Below, piece by piece: positions 21,295 through 31,790 of a DNA stretch of 64,000 nt. Under the pieces are notes generated by a model, which made no database searches, had not been told where the DNA came from, and saw only the letters and a list, made by a program, of their open reading frames with translations. Every line of letters starts with the position of its first letter. Position 1 is the stretch's first letter. The DNA lies in assembly GCA_037892935.1 (NCBI GenBank), contig JAYXKI010000007.1:124001-188000 (forward strand), written 5' to 3'. The translations under genes were made by a program, and so were the position numbers. Source of the stretch: Phlebopus portentosus. Its lineage: Eukaryota; Basidiomycota; Agaricomycetes; Boletales; Boletinellaceae.

Positions 21295-23660
21295 GATCGC
21301 CTAAAGGATTCTTTTCGTCGGACTCGTTAAAATATAATCGTCCTGTTGTACAATACCAAGATGCGAATATCAGTGACATTTTCACCCTTCGAAAACTCCT
21401 TACCGACGTAATACCTGATGAACCTGAAGCGGACGACGATGACTTCGACGTCTACACAGATTTGTTGGTTAGAAAAGTGAATGCGCAAGCAGGCAATTCG
21501 AACGCGCTTAGTGTGGAAGAGCGGAATCAAACCGCTATAAAAAATGAGGTTGAGGCGGAAGCGCCTTACCGCGAGAACGTTGTTGCTCAGGCGAACGATA
21601 CTGAAGCAGTATGGGATGTGGTTGGCAGACGCGCGGCTGAGGTATGGCGCGAGGGCATAGTGAACGCAGATCAATTCATCCGGAGGGCGGGAGGAAAGGA
21701 GTTGGACGCTTTCGTTAGCATCGTACATCCAAAGATAGCGGGCAATGATGAAGTAGATTTGTCAAACCCGCTACTCGAAGAGGAAAACTTCATCGATGCT
21801 CATGCGCTAATTGACTCGGGATGCACGGGTTCATGTATCGATGAGGGCTTTGTCAAACGATACGGTTTCCCCACCCAAAGGTACATTCGGCCTAGACCAG
21901 TCTTCAATGCTGACGGAACAAGCAATGAGGCGGGATTGATCAAGGAATATGTAGTCGTACGAATGTTCTTTGGGAAACACGAAGAGGAGATACGACTGGC
22001 GGTGACATCCTTAGCATCGAGCAACATCTTCCTCGGACATGACTGGTTGACAAAGCACAATCCTGAGATCGACTGGAGGTCAGGAACAGTCAAGTTCACG
22101 CGTTGCCCTGACGAATGTGAGTCGTCACTACCGAGTGAGGAGATAGACGAAGAATTTGTGAGGAATGTGCAGATGAAGGAAGCGGCGAAGTGGCCACCTT
22201 ATCTGGAAGAATACGCAGACGTCTTTAGTGAAGAATCGTTTGAACGCCTACCAAACCATCGAACGTGGGACCATGCTATCGACTTGAAGCCAGATTTTAA
22301 GCCTAGCGATTGCAAGGTTTACCCATTGTCGCCGAAAGAACAAGAGGCAATGAAGGAGTTCATCAAAGAGAACCTAGCATCAGGGCGCATCCGACAGTCG
22401 AAATCCCCGATGGCATCTCCGTTCTTCTTTATTAAGAAGGAAGATGGGAGCCTACGAGCAATCCAAGACTATCGAAAGCTTAACGAAGGAATGGTTAAGA
22501 ACAAATACCCGTTGCCATTGATAAATGAGCTCATCGATAAGGTCAAGGATGCGAAATACATCACGAAGCTCGACGTTCGCTGGGGATATTACAACATTCG
22601 GATTCGCGAGGGCGATGAGTGGAAGGCGGCGTTTAGGACGAATTTAGGCTTATTCGAACCAACGGTCATGTTTTTCGGATTATGCAATGCGCCGGCGACA
22701 TTCCAAGGTTTCATGAACGATATCTTTCGAGAAATGATCCATGAGGGTATCGTCATCATTTACCTCGACGACATCCTCATTTTCTCGAACGATTTGGAAG
22801 AACATCGCCAACGCACCAAACGAGTCTTTGAGATCCTGCGTAAAAATGGACTTTTCCTGAAGCCACAGAAATGTGAGTTCGAGGTTGATACAGTTAAATA
22901 TCTCGGACACATCATCGGTAATGGCGAGGTTCGAATGGACCCGAAAAAGACAACAGCGGTTCAGGAGTGGCCAATCCCGCGAAACGTTCACGAACTGCAA
23001 CAATTCCTGGGACTAGGGAATTGGTTGCGACGATTCGTAAAGGACTATAGCTCTGTCGTTAAACCCCTGACGACGCTGACGGGTAAGGTGGAATGGAAGT
23101 GGGGAGAGGAGGAACAACGAGCTTTCGAAGAGTTGAAGGGTCGGTTGAGTAGTCCCCCGGTTCTAGCCATCCCGAACGAGGAGGGTCCTTTCCGGGTCGA
23201 AGCAGATGCGTCGGACTTTGCGTCTGGAGGAGTACTCCTTCAGAAACAAGACGACAAGTGGAAAGTGATAGCCTATCGATCTTCGACCTTCTTAGAGGCT
23301 GAACGGAATTACGAGATCTATGACAAAGAGATGCTCGCAATCGTACAAGCCCTCAAGGAATGGCGACAGTACCTTCAAGGAGCCAAGAAACCCTTTGAAG
23401 TGTGGACTGATCACGCGAACCTGACATACTTCCGATCTCCTCAGAAGCTGAATCGTCGACAAGCTCGTTGGCGGCTCGATTTAGCCGAGTTTGACTTCAC
23501 GCTGGTGCACAAGCCAGGGAAGACGCTAGGCAAGGCAGACATATTGTCGCGACGAGCAGACTACAACAAGGGCGAACGGGATAATGAAGGCGTCACGTTC
23601 ATTAGAGATGAATGGCTGGTCAGAGGAACGGTGGAGAGAGTCAAGGGATGTGCTGATTGA
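21252..23660 (+). CDS. pol: Pol of copy 4, first part: protease, RT, RNase H
   Basis: Entered by -1 frameshift from gag; there is no ATG near its start. In order: an acidic linker (DDDDFDVY), retropepsin with HALIDSGCTGSC (about 21800), RT with [10 protein letters not shown] (first catalytic Asp), [14 protein letters not shown] and YLDDILIFS (22760), then RNase H with EADASDF, an [10 protein letters not shown] helix and TDHANLTYF, ending near DILSRRADY. The frame ends at TGA 23658-23660 because of one extra or missing base in the GAGAGAG run at 23634-23640; related copies read straight on. Reverse transcription would occur in the particle. All catalytic residues I can identify are present. 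Confidence 0.92.
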   Translation, partial: GFSGRPDVDVGTTGRSPKGFFSSDSLKYNRPVVQYQDANISDIFTLRKLLTDVIPDEPEADDDDFDVYTDLLVRKVNAQAGNSNALSVEERNQTAIKNEVEAEAPYRENVVAQANDTEAVWDVVGRRAAEVWREGIVNADQFIRRAGGKELDAFVSIVHPKIAGNDEVDLSNPLLEEENFIDAHALIDSGCTGSCIDEGFVKRYGFPTQRYIRPRPVFNADGTSNEAGLIKEYVVVRMFFGKHEEEIRLAVTSLASSNIFLGHDWLTKHNPEIDWRSGTVKFTRCPDECESSLPSEEIDEEFVRNVQMKEAAKWPPYLEEYADVFSEESFERLPNHRTWDHAIDLKPDFKPSDCKVYPLSPKEQEAMKEFIKENLASGRIRQSKSPMASPFFFIKKEDGSLRAIQDYRKLNEGMVKNKYPLPLINELIDKVKDAKYITKLDVRWGYYNIRIREGDEWKAAFRTNLGLFEPTVMFFGLCNAPATFQGFMNDIFREMIHEGIVIIYLDDILIFSNDLEEHRQRTKRVFEILRKNGLFLKPQKCEFEVDTVKYLGHIIGNGEVRMDPKKTTAVQEWPIPRNVHELQQFLGLGNWLRRFVKDYSSVVKPLTTLTGKVEWKWGEEEQRAFEELKGRLSSPPVLAIPNEEGPFRVEADASDFASGGVLLQKQDDKWKVIAYRSSTFLEAERNYEIYDKEMLAIVQALKEWRQYLQGAKKPFEVWTDHANLTYFRSPQKLNRRQARWRLDLAEFDFTLVHKPGKTLGKADILSRRADYNKGERDNEGVTFIRDEWLVRGTVERVKGCAD

Positions 23661-25362
23661 AAAGATTCGAAAGGCACAAGCAGAGGTGAACGAGGAAGAG
23701 AGACCGACGAACTTAGTGCTCGTAGATGGGTTGTGGAAAAAGGAGGTGACGGTTAAGCTCTCGATGACGAAGACGAAGAAGTTTCAAAACATTTTCATAC
23801 CGACGAGTGTGAGGGAGGAAGTGATGAGGGAGTGTCACGACTCGACATTGGCAGGCCACCCAGGAGCGAACAAAACCGTTGCGCTAGCGAACAGGAGTTT
23901 CTGGTGGCCTAACATGTACGTCGACGTCAGAAAATATGTGCGAGGATGCGATCGTTGTCAGCGAACGAAGGCCCTCAGAATGACAAGGGCAAAGGTTTTG
24001 CACCCTAACGAGGTACCGGAGGCGCCCTGGCAAGTTGTCACGGTCGACCTGATCGGAGAGTTGCCGGAGTCAAATGGATTCAATGCGATTTGTGTGGTAG
24101 TCGATCGCTTTAGCAAACAAATCCATGCGATACCAACGACGACAAAATTGACGGCAGAAGGAATGGCCAGAATTTACAGGGACCATGTCTTCCGGTTGCA
24201 CGGCTTACCTCGAAAGATCATCCACGACCGAGGAGTACAGTTCGATGCGAAGATGATGAGGGAGTTGTACAAACTCCTTCACATCGAAGGCAATCCGTCA
24301 ACGGCGTACCACCCTCAAACGGACGGACAGACAGAACGAGTTAATCAAGAACTCGAACAGTACCTTCGACTATACGTCAATCATCGACAATCAGACTGGG
24401 CAGACTGGCTAGCTCTCGCAGAGTTTGCGCACAACAATCGTGAACATTCGGCGACCAAACTATCACCCTTCTTCGTCAACACGGGACAACACCCTTCAGG
24501 CTTCACGGGCGTTGGAACGACTTCGTCCAATCTATCGGCAGAAGAGTTTGCCAAACATGTCAAGGGAATACACGAACTCGCTCAGGCCAATCTGACCCAG
24601 GCCAATGAAGACATGAAGCGCTTTTACGATCGTCACGCCGGGAAATCGATAGTCTATGAGATGGGACAAAAGGTCTTCTTAGATGGTCGAAACATAAAGA
24701 CGATCCGACCAACGAAGAAGATGGATGACAAATGGTTTGGCCCATTCGAGGTTATGGAAAGGGTGGGCGCGAGCGCATATAAGCTAAAGATCCCGAAGAC
24801 ATGGAAACACGTTCACCCCGTCTTTAACGAGATCCTGCTCAAACCGGCCGTTCAACCGTCTTTCGAATCACAAAAGAAGCCGCCTCCACCCCCACCAGTG
24901 ATCATTGACGAACAAGAAGAGTACGAGGTTGAAGAAATACTCGACTCACGTCTACATCGAGGAAGGCTCCAGTTCTTGGTCAAGTGGGTTGGATATGAGG
25001 AAGCGACATGGCAGCCGGAATCCGACGTCAAGGATAATGCACAGGAATCAATTCAAGAATTCTATCGCAAACATCCTGGAGCTCCACGAAAGTTAACAAT
25101 ACCTCGACAAAGCATGCGAGCACTGTATAGGTTCACGTCGCCAGAAGGATTATGTGGTTGGTCGGGACGCCCAACCTTGAGAGGGGGTGATGTAAGGACT
25201 CGAACATTTTCCTTTTCTTTTCTTATGTCATCACTCATTTTAATATTCTTTTTCCTTTTCTTTTATTTTTTCTTATGCGCTTATTCATCCAATTGCCGGA
25301 ACATTCCACAACGTTCTATCACGCTCACTAATCATCTCATTCCTTGTCATGTGACTTCCTAA
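23634..25362 (+). CDS. pol: Pol of copy 4, second part: integrase with chromodomain
   Basis: This is the continuation of pol after the frame break. It contains the HHCC zinc finger (CHDSTLAGHPG ... CDRCQRTKA, about 23830-23970), the DDE core ([15 protein letters not shown] near 24040, KIIHDRGVQF near 24220, QTERVNQELEQYL near 24325), the GPY/F module (WFGPFEVMERVGASAYKL near 24735) and a chromodomain (YEVEEILDSRLHRGRLQFLV to WQPESDV, about 24925-25035). Chromodomains of this class bind modified histone tails and steer integration to heterochromatin. The frame has no stop before the polypurine tract and runs 172 bp into the 3' LTR, ending at 25362. The piece has no start codon of its own that fits, so it depends on pol being in frame. 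Confidence 0.9.
25179..25190 (+). other. Polypurine tract of copy 4
   Basis: GAGAGGGGGTGA directly before the 3' LTR, the usual plus-strand primer position. Copies 2 and 3 have GAAGGGGGGTGA and a longer G run at the same place. Confidence 0.85.
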
Positions 25363-25611
25363 TAGAGTAGACCTTTCCCGCGCTCAAAGTCTATATAAGT
25401 AGATAGTTTGACTCTTTCGTTCCTTGTCTTTCTATTCTACTTACCTTCACTGCGACATAGGTATCTACTCTTGTATTATTAGTTTGCTGAAATCTACTTA
25501 CCTTCACTGCGACATAGCGTGCGTATAGCCCGGCAACTCGCGTTTAGCCAGTTGTTTGTTGTTTGTGTTGGCCGCCTCGAGATCGACGCCCGTTAGTCTC
25601 GCCGCCTAACA
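25191..25611 (+). repeat. 3' LTR of copy 4
   Basis: 421 bp, identical to the 5' LTR except G at 25460. It is followed by the target duplication ATTAT (25612-25616). TATATAA is at 25392-25398 and the start block at 25426-25436. Confidence 0.96.
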
Positions 25612-25616
25612 ATTAT

Positions 25617-26962
25617 GCCCTCTTCACCTCTTCTTTGTTTTTTGGAGGCTGTTATTTGAAAGGATCTTCTCCCATATTTATATTTAACTCAGTCTTCTTA
25701 TGCAGGTATGTTGACCCCATTTGTGGCTATTTGTATATAAAGAGCTTGCTGTGTTAGGTCACTACATAATAGCTCCATTTTCCTTACCTTGTAATACATG
25801 TACAGTAGGAGTCACTGTGTCATGCTCCTCTCGTCTCCTATCATAAGTATTCTGTTCTTCTATATGAAATCTGCCTCTGTATTTTTCCTGTATGTTAGCA
25901 CATGTATAGATCAGATTGTATTCTTTGGTAGTGATGATGCATAGTAGTGATGGTTCAAGTTCTGCCTGCTTTCATTTGATCAAGAGTTTGCTGTAAGTCA
26001 AAATTGTTTTTTTGTAGATAGTGGGCTTGTCTGTGTGAGCTGTGTACTGAGTGATAATGAACAGAACAAATTATAACTAACTGATCTGTTGCTGAGGCTT
26101 CTTGGTCTGCTCTGGCTCAAGATACAAAGATGAATTTAAAGACATTGATGGACTTGATTTCAAAGGCTGCTGTATATTCTCTTCAGTGTCGATTGGATGG
26201 GATAGGTAGTGAAGGGTGGGTACTGACCTGTTGGTAATTGAAACTTGCACAGACTCTAATATTCCCATCAAAAAATGATTGTAGCAGAAATGGTCAGGTT
26301 TTTCTGTCGAAGTACATGAGTTATGATGGGTAAAAGGGTAAGAGGGAGAGAAATCTGTATGTAGGCATGCTGGAGGACTGCCTTTCTCTATGAAGGACAC
26401 CTCATTTAGCCACAAAACTCATACATAGATACCACCCATCCTTGCATGAATTTATCTGCTTGAATCATATTTTTATGAGCAGTATGTTGTGAGCTACGAT
26501 TTTTTCACTGTCTGAGGGAGGGGGTTGAGGTACTGACTTGATGAGGTTGTCTTTCTTGTATTGCCACTTACACACCACATTGTTTGGAAAATTTTACACC
26601 TGTAGAAGTGCATTTTCGAGTGCTTTTTTTACGTTATAATAGTATGTCTTAATATGCAATATTGAGTGAGCAATTGGCCGTTTTGTTCATTTTTGCTTTT
26701 TGAGGGCATGACACTAGTGAAAAATCATGTGATTTTGGCTTTTCTCATTACTTTTGCAAACAGCTGTAAGTCCTTCTCCTTGTTTTCTGGTCTGTCCGTG
26801 CGTCCCCAGTAAGCCTATAAATCACGTGCCGAAGATCAGATCTATCTCAGGGTGGATCTCGGCGATTTCCCTTTGACCAGTAAGCTATATAGCTAGTTCT
26901 TTCGTTCTAGCTCGGCAGTACGAGTTTCAAACTGTGACAGTCCGTTCACCAACAACCCTGAT
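25617..26962. other. Gene-free DNA right of copy 4
   Basis: T-rich sequence that was joined to the relic gene at 19005 before copy 4 inserted. Only a 112-codon minus-strand frame (26077-26415) is open, with no recognisable domain. The palindrome CACTAGTG at 26711 is followed by GAAAAATC, reminiscent of CACTA-type ends but without a partner. Upstream regulatory DNA of the membrane gene at 26963 probably starts after about 26800. Confidence 0.5.
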
Positions 26963-29076
26963 ATGTCGAACATCGATATCTATTGGGAGGCGCTTGCCGG
27001 CACCCATTTTCCTCCCAAGCCAAGCTTTAATGACGAAACCTGTCAACACCCAGTGGTCTGAGCATTCCGTCTACTTGGAGATTGGATTTGATCTGATTTA
27101 TGCTTTCGTAGGCAAACCCAGACATAATTGGTCTTGGCGTGCGCATATCGTTCTACGCACAAACACTAATTTGTGGTCAGTCAAAAATCAAGCGCGGTTT
27201 CATGTACTAATGGCGAAATGATGTGGGCAGCCCTGCATACTCAGCAGAGATCAAGCGTACACGTCTCTCTGGACGCTCGTTTTGTCCACGATTGTGTACA
27301 CTGGGATAGCTCTTCTCCTAGGATTCAAAGTCCATCCACAATTGAGCCTTAATGACGCTGTCGTCATTATGTACCTTTTATCGTTGTCCTGGACAACTGT
27401 ATATCTTACAACACCAAGGTTTTGGCATCTCAGGAGGCGAATGCTGCTCTTTGAGACCGTCTTTTTCGGCCACACTATTCTCCTTTGCGGATGTGAACTG
27501 GCGATACTTGCGCATGCAAGATCCTTTGGTTCGCTGCCGGCCTGTAACTCGAGTGCAATTATGGTTCTCTTCAAGGAATTCCGGGTAGTACATACCGGGC
27601 AGGTAGTCGGGATCATTCTCCTCACCGTGCAATTGGTACTTTTTCTCTTGATTACGTTTTATGACTATGGAATGTTCGAACGCCGAAATGGAATTATCGG
27701 GCTCATATCTCGCATGTTCAAGCGAGAGAGAGGAGAAGGAGAAGGCATTGAGATGGTAACCCGTGATATGACTCAGTTTGCTGATAGGCCTGTCGTAATC
27801 CGACGAGGAAGTCGCCACGCTCCGGAGACTGAGTCACAAGCCGCAAGACCAGAACAAGTCGCGAATATTGTCACTATGATCGTCGTTTGGTTGGTTCTAG
27901 TCATAAATACCGAGTTCACCATCCTCAAAAACCATTTCACGAATATGGGACAGTTCGCTTGGGGAGTAGGGCAGATCTTGGCCATGGCTCTTCTCATTGT
28001 CCCAGTATACAATCTAACAAAAACCCTTGCAGAAAGGTACCGGATCAGCCATTCGCATCCTTCTCTGGTCGGGGTAATGCCTGGCTCGTTGCGTCCTGAC
28101 TTGAACGGAACAGATGATCGGCAAGAGCAGCACTTGGGGGCTGACCAACAGGAGCAAGGCTTTGGGGATGATCGACTGGAGCAACAATTGCCTGGAGGTG
28201 GTCGACAGGAGCCACAATCTCCTGGGAGATGATCAAGCAAATTCTCCGTCATCGGCTTCCCACGAAGGGGTAGCGCTAGACCCATGTCAGCCCTGTACTA
28301 CAGAGCCTGTCGAACCCGTCGAATCACCTCATCTAACACCGCTTCCTGGATTGCAAATACTAGATGGACAATCACCACGCACTTGCGGTACGGTTGAGGC
28401 TCTTGATCAAGGTACGACGGAAGTTACAGCCTATGGCCGGTCAGAGGAGATTGCTGCACATCACAAAATGCAGGAGCCCTGCTTATTAGCAACGGACGAC
28501 CAAACCGAAAGTAAACGGTTTAACTGGCCACGCAAAGCAGCTCAGGACGTGATTCGAGATTCCGCATCGGACGAGAACGTGACAGACAGATTTCCTGGAC
28601 GGGCGTCGAATCGTCTGCCCACTGAGCCTTGTCGCTCTGGTCCTTCCCGATGTACACCCGACTCGTCATTACTTGTTCCTTTCGAGGAGAGGGCTCCAAA
28701 TGTGGCAGGCGACGGTGTGGAAGAGGACCAAATGAAGTCGGAAGAACAGGTTCCCCGGCGTGACAACGAAGGGGACGCACGGTCTATTCGGGATACACAG
28801 GATGAAGATACGAGGGATGATCCGCCCAGACCAATCATTGATCCTTCGAATACACCGGCCAATCAAACACATTGCCCCCCGAGACTAATCGAACCAACTG
28901 ATTGGCTGCCGCGCGAACTGGAGGAACACCAAGCTCCAATTAGTCAAGAGACATTGGCCCACTCGGAGGTGAATGAAACGGTGCAGCAAATAAGACTGAT
29001 GCCTTCTTCACCCTGTTCCGATACATGTTCGCCAAGGTCGTCCACGACTACCTTCTTCACTGCACCTGAAGAATGA
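26963..29076 (+). pseudogene. Multi-pass membrane protein, first of a tandem pair, frame-broken
   Basis: Homologue of the next gene. Model: exon 1 26963-27055 (MSNIDIYWEALAG...), intron 27056-27111, exon 2 27112-27175 (NPDIIGLGVRISFY motif), intron 27176-27230 with TACTAAT branch site, then exon 3. Spliced like its neighbour, exon 3 enters a wrong frame. The family frame (LWTLVLSTIVYTGIALLLGF...) is open from about 27260 to a stop at 28232. The C-terminal tail homologous to the neighbour (GDDQANSPSSASHEG... to FFTAPEE, stop 29076) lies in another frame, so a second shift occurs at 28200-28230, within a run of QEQ-type repeats. Six or seven hydrophobic segments are intact. Alternative splicing that rescues it cannot be excluded, but a decayed duplicate is the simpler reading. 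Confidence 0.65.
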
Positions 29077-29782
29077 TAAGTATGTCCACGGACCTAACCG
29101 CTTGAAGTAAAAATATCAGAGGAGACTGAAGACACCGATACTGAGTAGGAGAGCACACTGCTTGGAATGCGACGGGCCGTTCTTTATAACTAAGGATCGG
29201 CTGAAATATAATTTTGATGGGAGTACAAAAGCGAGGAAGACCAGACGGCGGTCCCGGTACTCAGGTTTCCGTACCGGTCGTTGACCAGCCAGTTGGAGGA
29301 TCCGGAATCACTTGCGCGGCCCGGGGTAGAAGACGTTGTGGACGCCTGCGGGAGCGTGCCCAAACGAGCCGATCGTCTGGGTGATACCATGGATGGCTTG
29401 GTGTGGAGAACAACCAAAAGCCACGACGGTCAACCATTTTTGACGATGGTCTCCGGCGCGATTCCTCTGATTATTACGAAGAAAGTCAGACACGTAGCAG
29501 GCTAAGGTGGCATCGAGACGAAACTACAGCTTAAGCTGTTTGTTTGAAACATTGATATTGGCAGCAATGGTAGCGTCATTACATAATTTGAAAATCTGAG
29601 AGTGGATCGGGTTAGGGTTTATGAATGCACGTGTCTCAAGTTTCGTGCTTCTCTCGACGACGGAAAAGAAGCTCGTCAACGTACTGAACCACTGGATATC
29701 TGGATACCATTCTCTATCAGTTCTGGACTGTACATTTCTCCAAAGACATAAAGCTCGCCGTATTTGAAACGAAACAACATAG
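29077..29782. other. Spacer between the two membrane genes
   Basis: No gene recognised. It holds the end of the first duplication unit and presumed promoter DNA of the second gene. Short open frames here show no family features. Confidence 0.5.
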
Positions 29783-31223
29783 ATGTATTTGCTATTAGAA
29801 TCAGAGTGTCGGTCGCCAGAGGTATGAGCACATCCACTTCCACCCCGGATAAATGATTTTGGTCTGATCTATGCTTCCCCAGGCAAATCGCGACATCGTT
29901 GGTCTCGGTGTGCGCATCTCGTTCTACACGCAAACGTTCATCTACGGTCAGTAAAGAAACAAGTGCGATTTTAAACATTTTATGACTGTGTCCTGGGCAG
30001 CTCTTTTAGTGATGTTCGGGCCGACGTTCGAAAACATCATCTCAGCACTCTGGACTTGCCTGCTGTACGGCATCTCTTATGCCCTAATTGCGCTTATCCT
30101 GGGCTTCAAGGGCCATCCGGAACTGACGTTGAATGACGCGGTTGTAATCATGTACCTTCTGTCACTGTCCTGGACAACTGCCTACCTTGCAACCCCGTGG
30201 TTTTGGCATCTCGGGAGGCGAATGCCTCTTTTTGAGATCGTCTTCTTCGGCCACACTATTCTCCTCTTATTATGTCGCCTAGCAATACTCATTTCCGCGA
30301 AATCCTTTGGTTCACTGCCGGAGTGCAACTCGAGTGCAGTAATGGTCCTCTTCAAGGAATTCCACGTATTACGTACGGGTCAGGTAGTCGGGATCATCCT
30401 TCTCATCATGCAGCTGGTGGCATTTCTCTCGATCACGTTGTATGACTATGGAATCTGCGAGCGCCGGAATCGAATTTTTGGGTCCGCATCTCAGATGTTT
30501 AGGCGAGCGAGGAGGAGAGAGGATGGTAATATGGGAATGCGTGATACAGCTCAGCAGAGACTCGCAGACAGGCCTCTCGTAATCCGACAAAGAGGCAGGA
30601 ACGCTCCGCACGCTGGAGGGCAAGCCAGTAGATCCGAGTGGATCGCGAATATTTCCGCTGTAGTCATCGTTTGGTCGATTCTCGTCATGAATACTGAGCT
30701 AACTATTACACGGAACTATTCCGTGGGTATGCGACAGTTCGTTTGGGGCCCAGGACAGATCTCGGCGATGGCCCTTCTGGTTGTTCCTGTAACTAGTCTT
30801 GCTAAAGTCATTGCCGTGAGATACCGAGTCGACTGGTTGCGCTATCTTCTGGTGGTAGAGGAAATACCTCATCCATTGCGTCCTCACGCGAATGGCATGG
30901 ATGATCGCCAGGAGCAGGGCTTGGTGTCCCATACTACGGAGCAAGAATCATTTGAAGGCGACAAAGCAAATATTCAGTCATCAGCTTTTCACTCGGACGC
31001 AATGACTGGCCAACAGGCGGAGCGTGATGGAACAGAGGTGCTTGAGAGAATGGAAGTAACACTTCCTTTATCGTCTTCCGACACGAATGGAATGATACGC
31101 GAACCTGCATGTCAACACTCTACGAAAGAGCCTGTCAAAGCAGTTGGATTACATCATCTGACAGCGCCTTCTGGATCGCAGAGACTCCATGAACAGGAGA
31201 TGCAACAACCGTCGTATTCTTAG
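29783..31223 (+). CDS. Multi-pass membrane protein, second of the pair, 441 residues
   Basis: Three-exon model: 29783-29821, 29883-29946 and 30001-31223, with introns of 61 and 54 nt (GTATGA...CCAG and GTCAGT...GCAG); the joined frame is open for 441 codons. The short first exon (MYLLLESECRSPE) is the least certain part. After an N-terminal NRDIVGLGVRISFYTQ motif come about seven hydrophobic segments (roughly residues 28-50, 51-72, 77-98, 112-131, 160-183, 235-258, 272-295), an Arg-rich loop (residues about 190-230) and a hydrophilic tail of about 130 residues. It resembles an uncharacterised, expanded family of agaricomycete integral membrane proteins; ligand and role are unknown. It ends at a TAG shared with the MITE target site. 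Confidence 0.75.
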
Positions 31224-31398
31224 GCTGTGTTCGGTACTAGCCGCAGTCTCTTAGTCACGAACCTGCAAAAAAAGATGGTTTTGGCCAAGTCGTAGCTCTT
31301 GGCTGTCACTTTCCTGCCATCTTTACCTGCATGACTGCCTGTTACCAGGGCCAAGAGCCGCGTGGACTCCAAGGCCGCGACTAGCACCGAACGCAGCC
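31223..31398. mobile_element. MITE, Tourist/Harbinger-like, 176 bp
   Basis: Terminal inverted repeats of about 26 bp with the core GGCTGYGTTCGGTRCTAG, 5 transitions between the arms, flanked by TTA at 31220-31222 and 31399-31401. The GGCTGTGTTCGG-type end with a TTA duplication is the PIF/Harbinger pattern. It has no coding capacity. It sits at the stop codon of the membrane gene; an empty site would also read TAG, so it did not create the stop. Confidence 0.85.
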
Positions 31399-31401
31399 TT
31401 A

Positions 31402-31790
31402 GGTTACGGCTGAGACATGATCAACGTGGAAATTCCAACCCGTGGCTAGTAGGAAGAAGTTGCTGCACATCATATGCGGAATCCCTCTTTGGCACCAGAT
31501 TACCGAACTGAAAGCAAGGGGTTGCACTCGTCACGCAGAGGATCTCGGAATAAGTTACAAGAGTCCTCGAGATCAGCTAAAAGCAGAAAAGGGAAATGGC
31601 AGACGAATTCTGTGGACAGGAATGGCTCGCCATACTGTCGAGATGTGTGTAACTGCCGCTGCAGCTGCCATCCTAGATGCACCTGCCTCGTCATTACTTG
31701 CTGCCCTACCTGCGAGCGGGGGCGAATACGGCAGGCGATAGTGTGGAAGAGGAGCCGAAAGGACCGGCTGGACCGGCTTTCTTATGGAAT
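31402..31790 (+). pseudogene. Decayed tail of the second membrane-gene unit
   Basis: DNA right of the MITE aligns with the tail of the first unit (28425-28760): GTTACGGC, GTTGCTGCACATCA, ACCGAACTGAAAGCAAGG, CCTCGTCATTACTTG and GATAGTGTGGAAGAGGA all have counterparts in the same order. The duplicated unit therefore extends to about 31780, and the second gene has lost the longer tail through its TAG at 31221-31223 and several indels. Confidence 0.65.

Larger units (their letters stand above)
19006..25611 (+). mobile_element. Ty3/gypsy chromovirus copy 4, young full-length
   Basis: 6606 bp with two 421-bp LTRs that differ at one site (A at 19275, G at 25460), flanked by the 5-bp duplication ATTAT at 19001-19005 and 25612-25616. 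In order: LTR, primer-binding site, gag, frameshift signal, protease, RT, RNase H, integrase with GPY/F and chromodomain, polypurine tract, LTR. The domain order and chromodomain place it in the chromovirus branch of Ty3/gypsy. CpG dinucleotides are retained, unlike in copies 1-3. It is recent but probably not autonomous: a one-base change breaks pol near 23636, and gag has ACG instead of ATG. Confidence 0.97.

Noticed and set aside
23634..23660. Programmed frameshift between RNase H and integrase
   Set aside because: Copies 1 and 3 read through this junction in one frame, and no slippery heptamer is present; a private indel in a GA run is simpler.
26705..26725. CACTA-type transposon terminus (CACTAGTG)
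   Set aside because: No partner end or 3-bp duplication found in the window; the palindrome alone is not enough.
31220..31223. MITE insertion creating the stop codon of the membrane gene
   Set aside because: Restoring the empty site still reads TCT TAG, so the stop was there before or arose independently.
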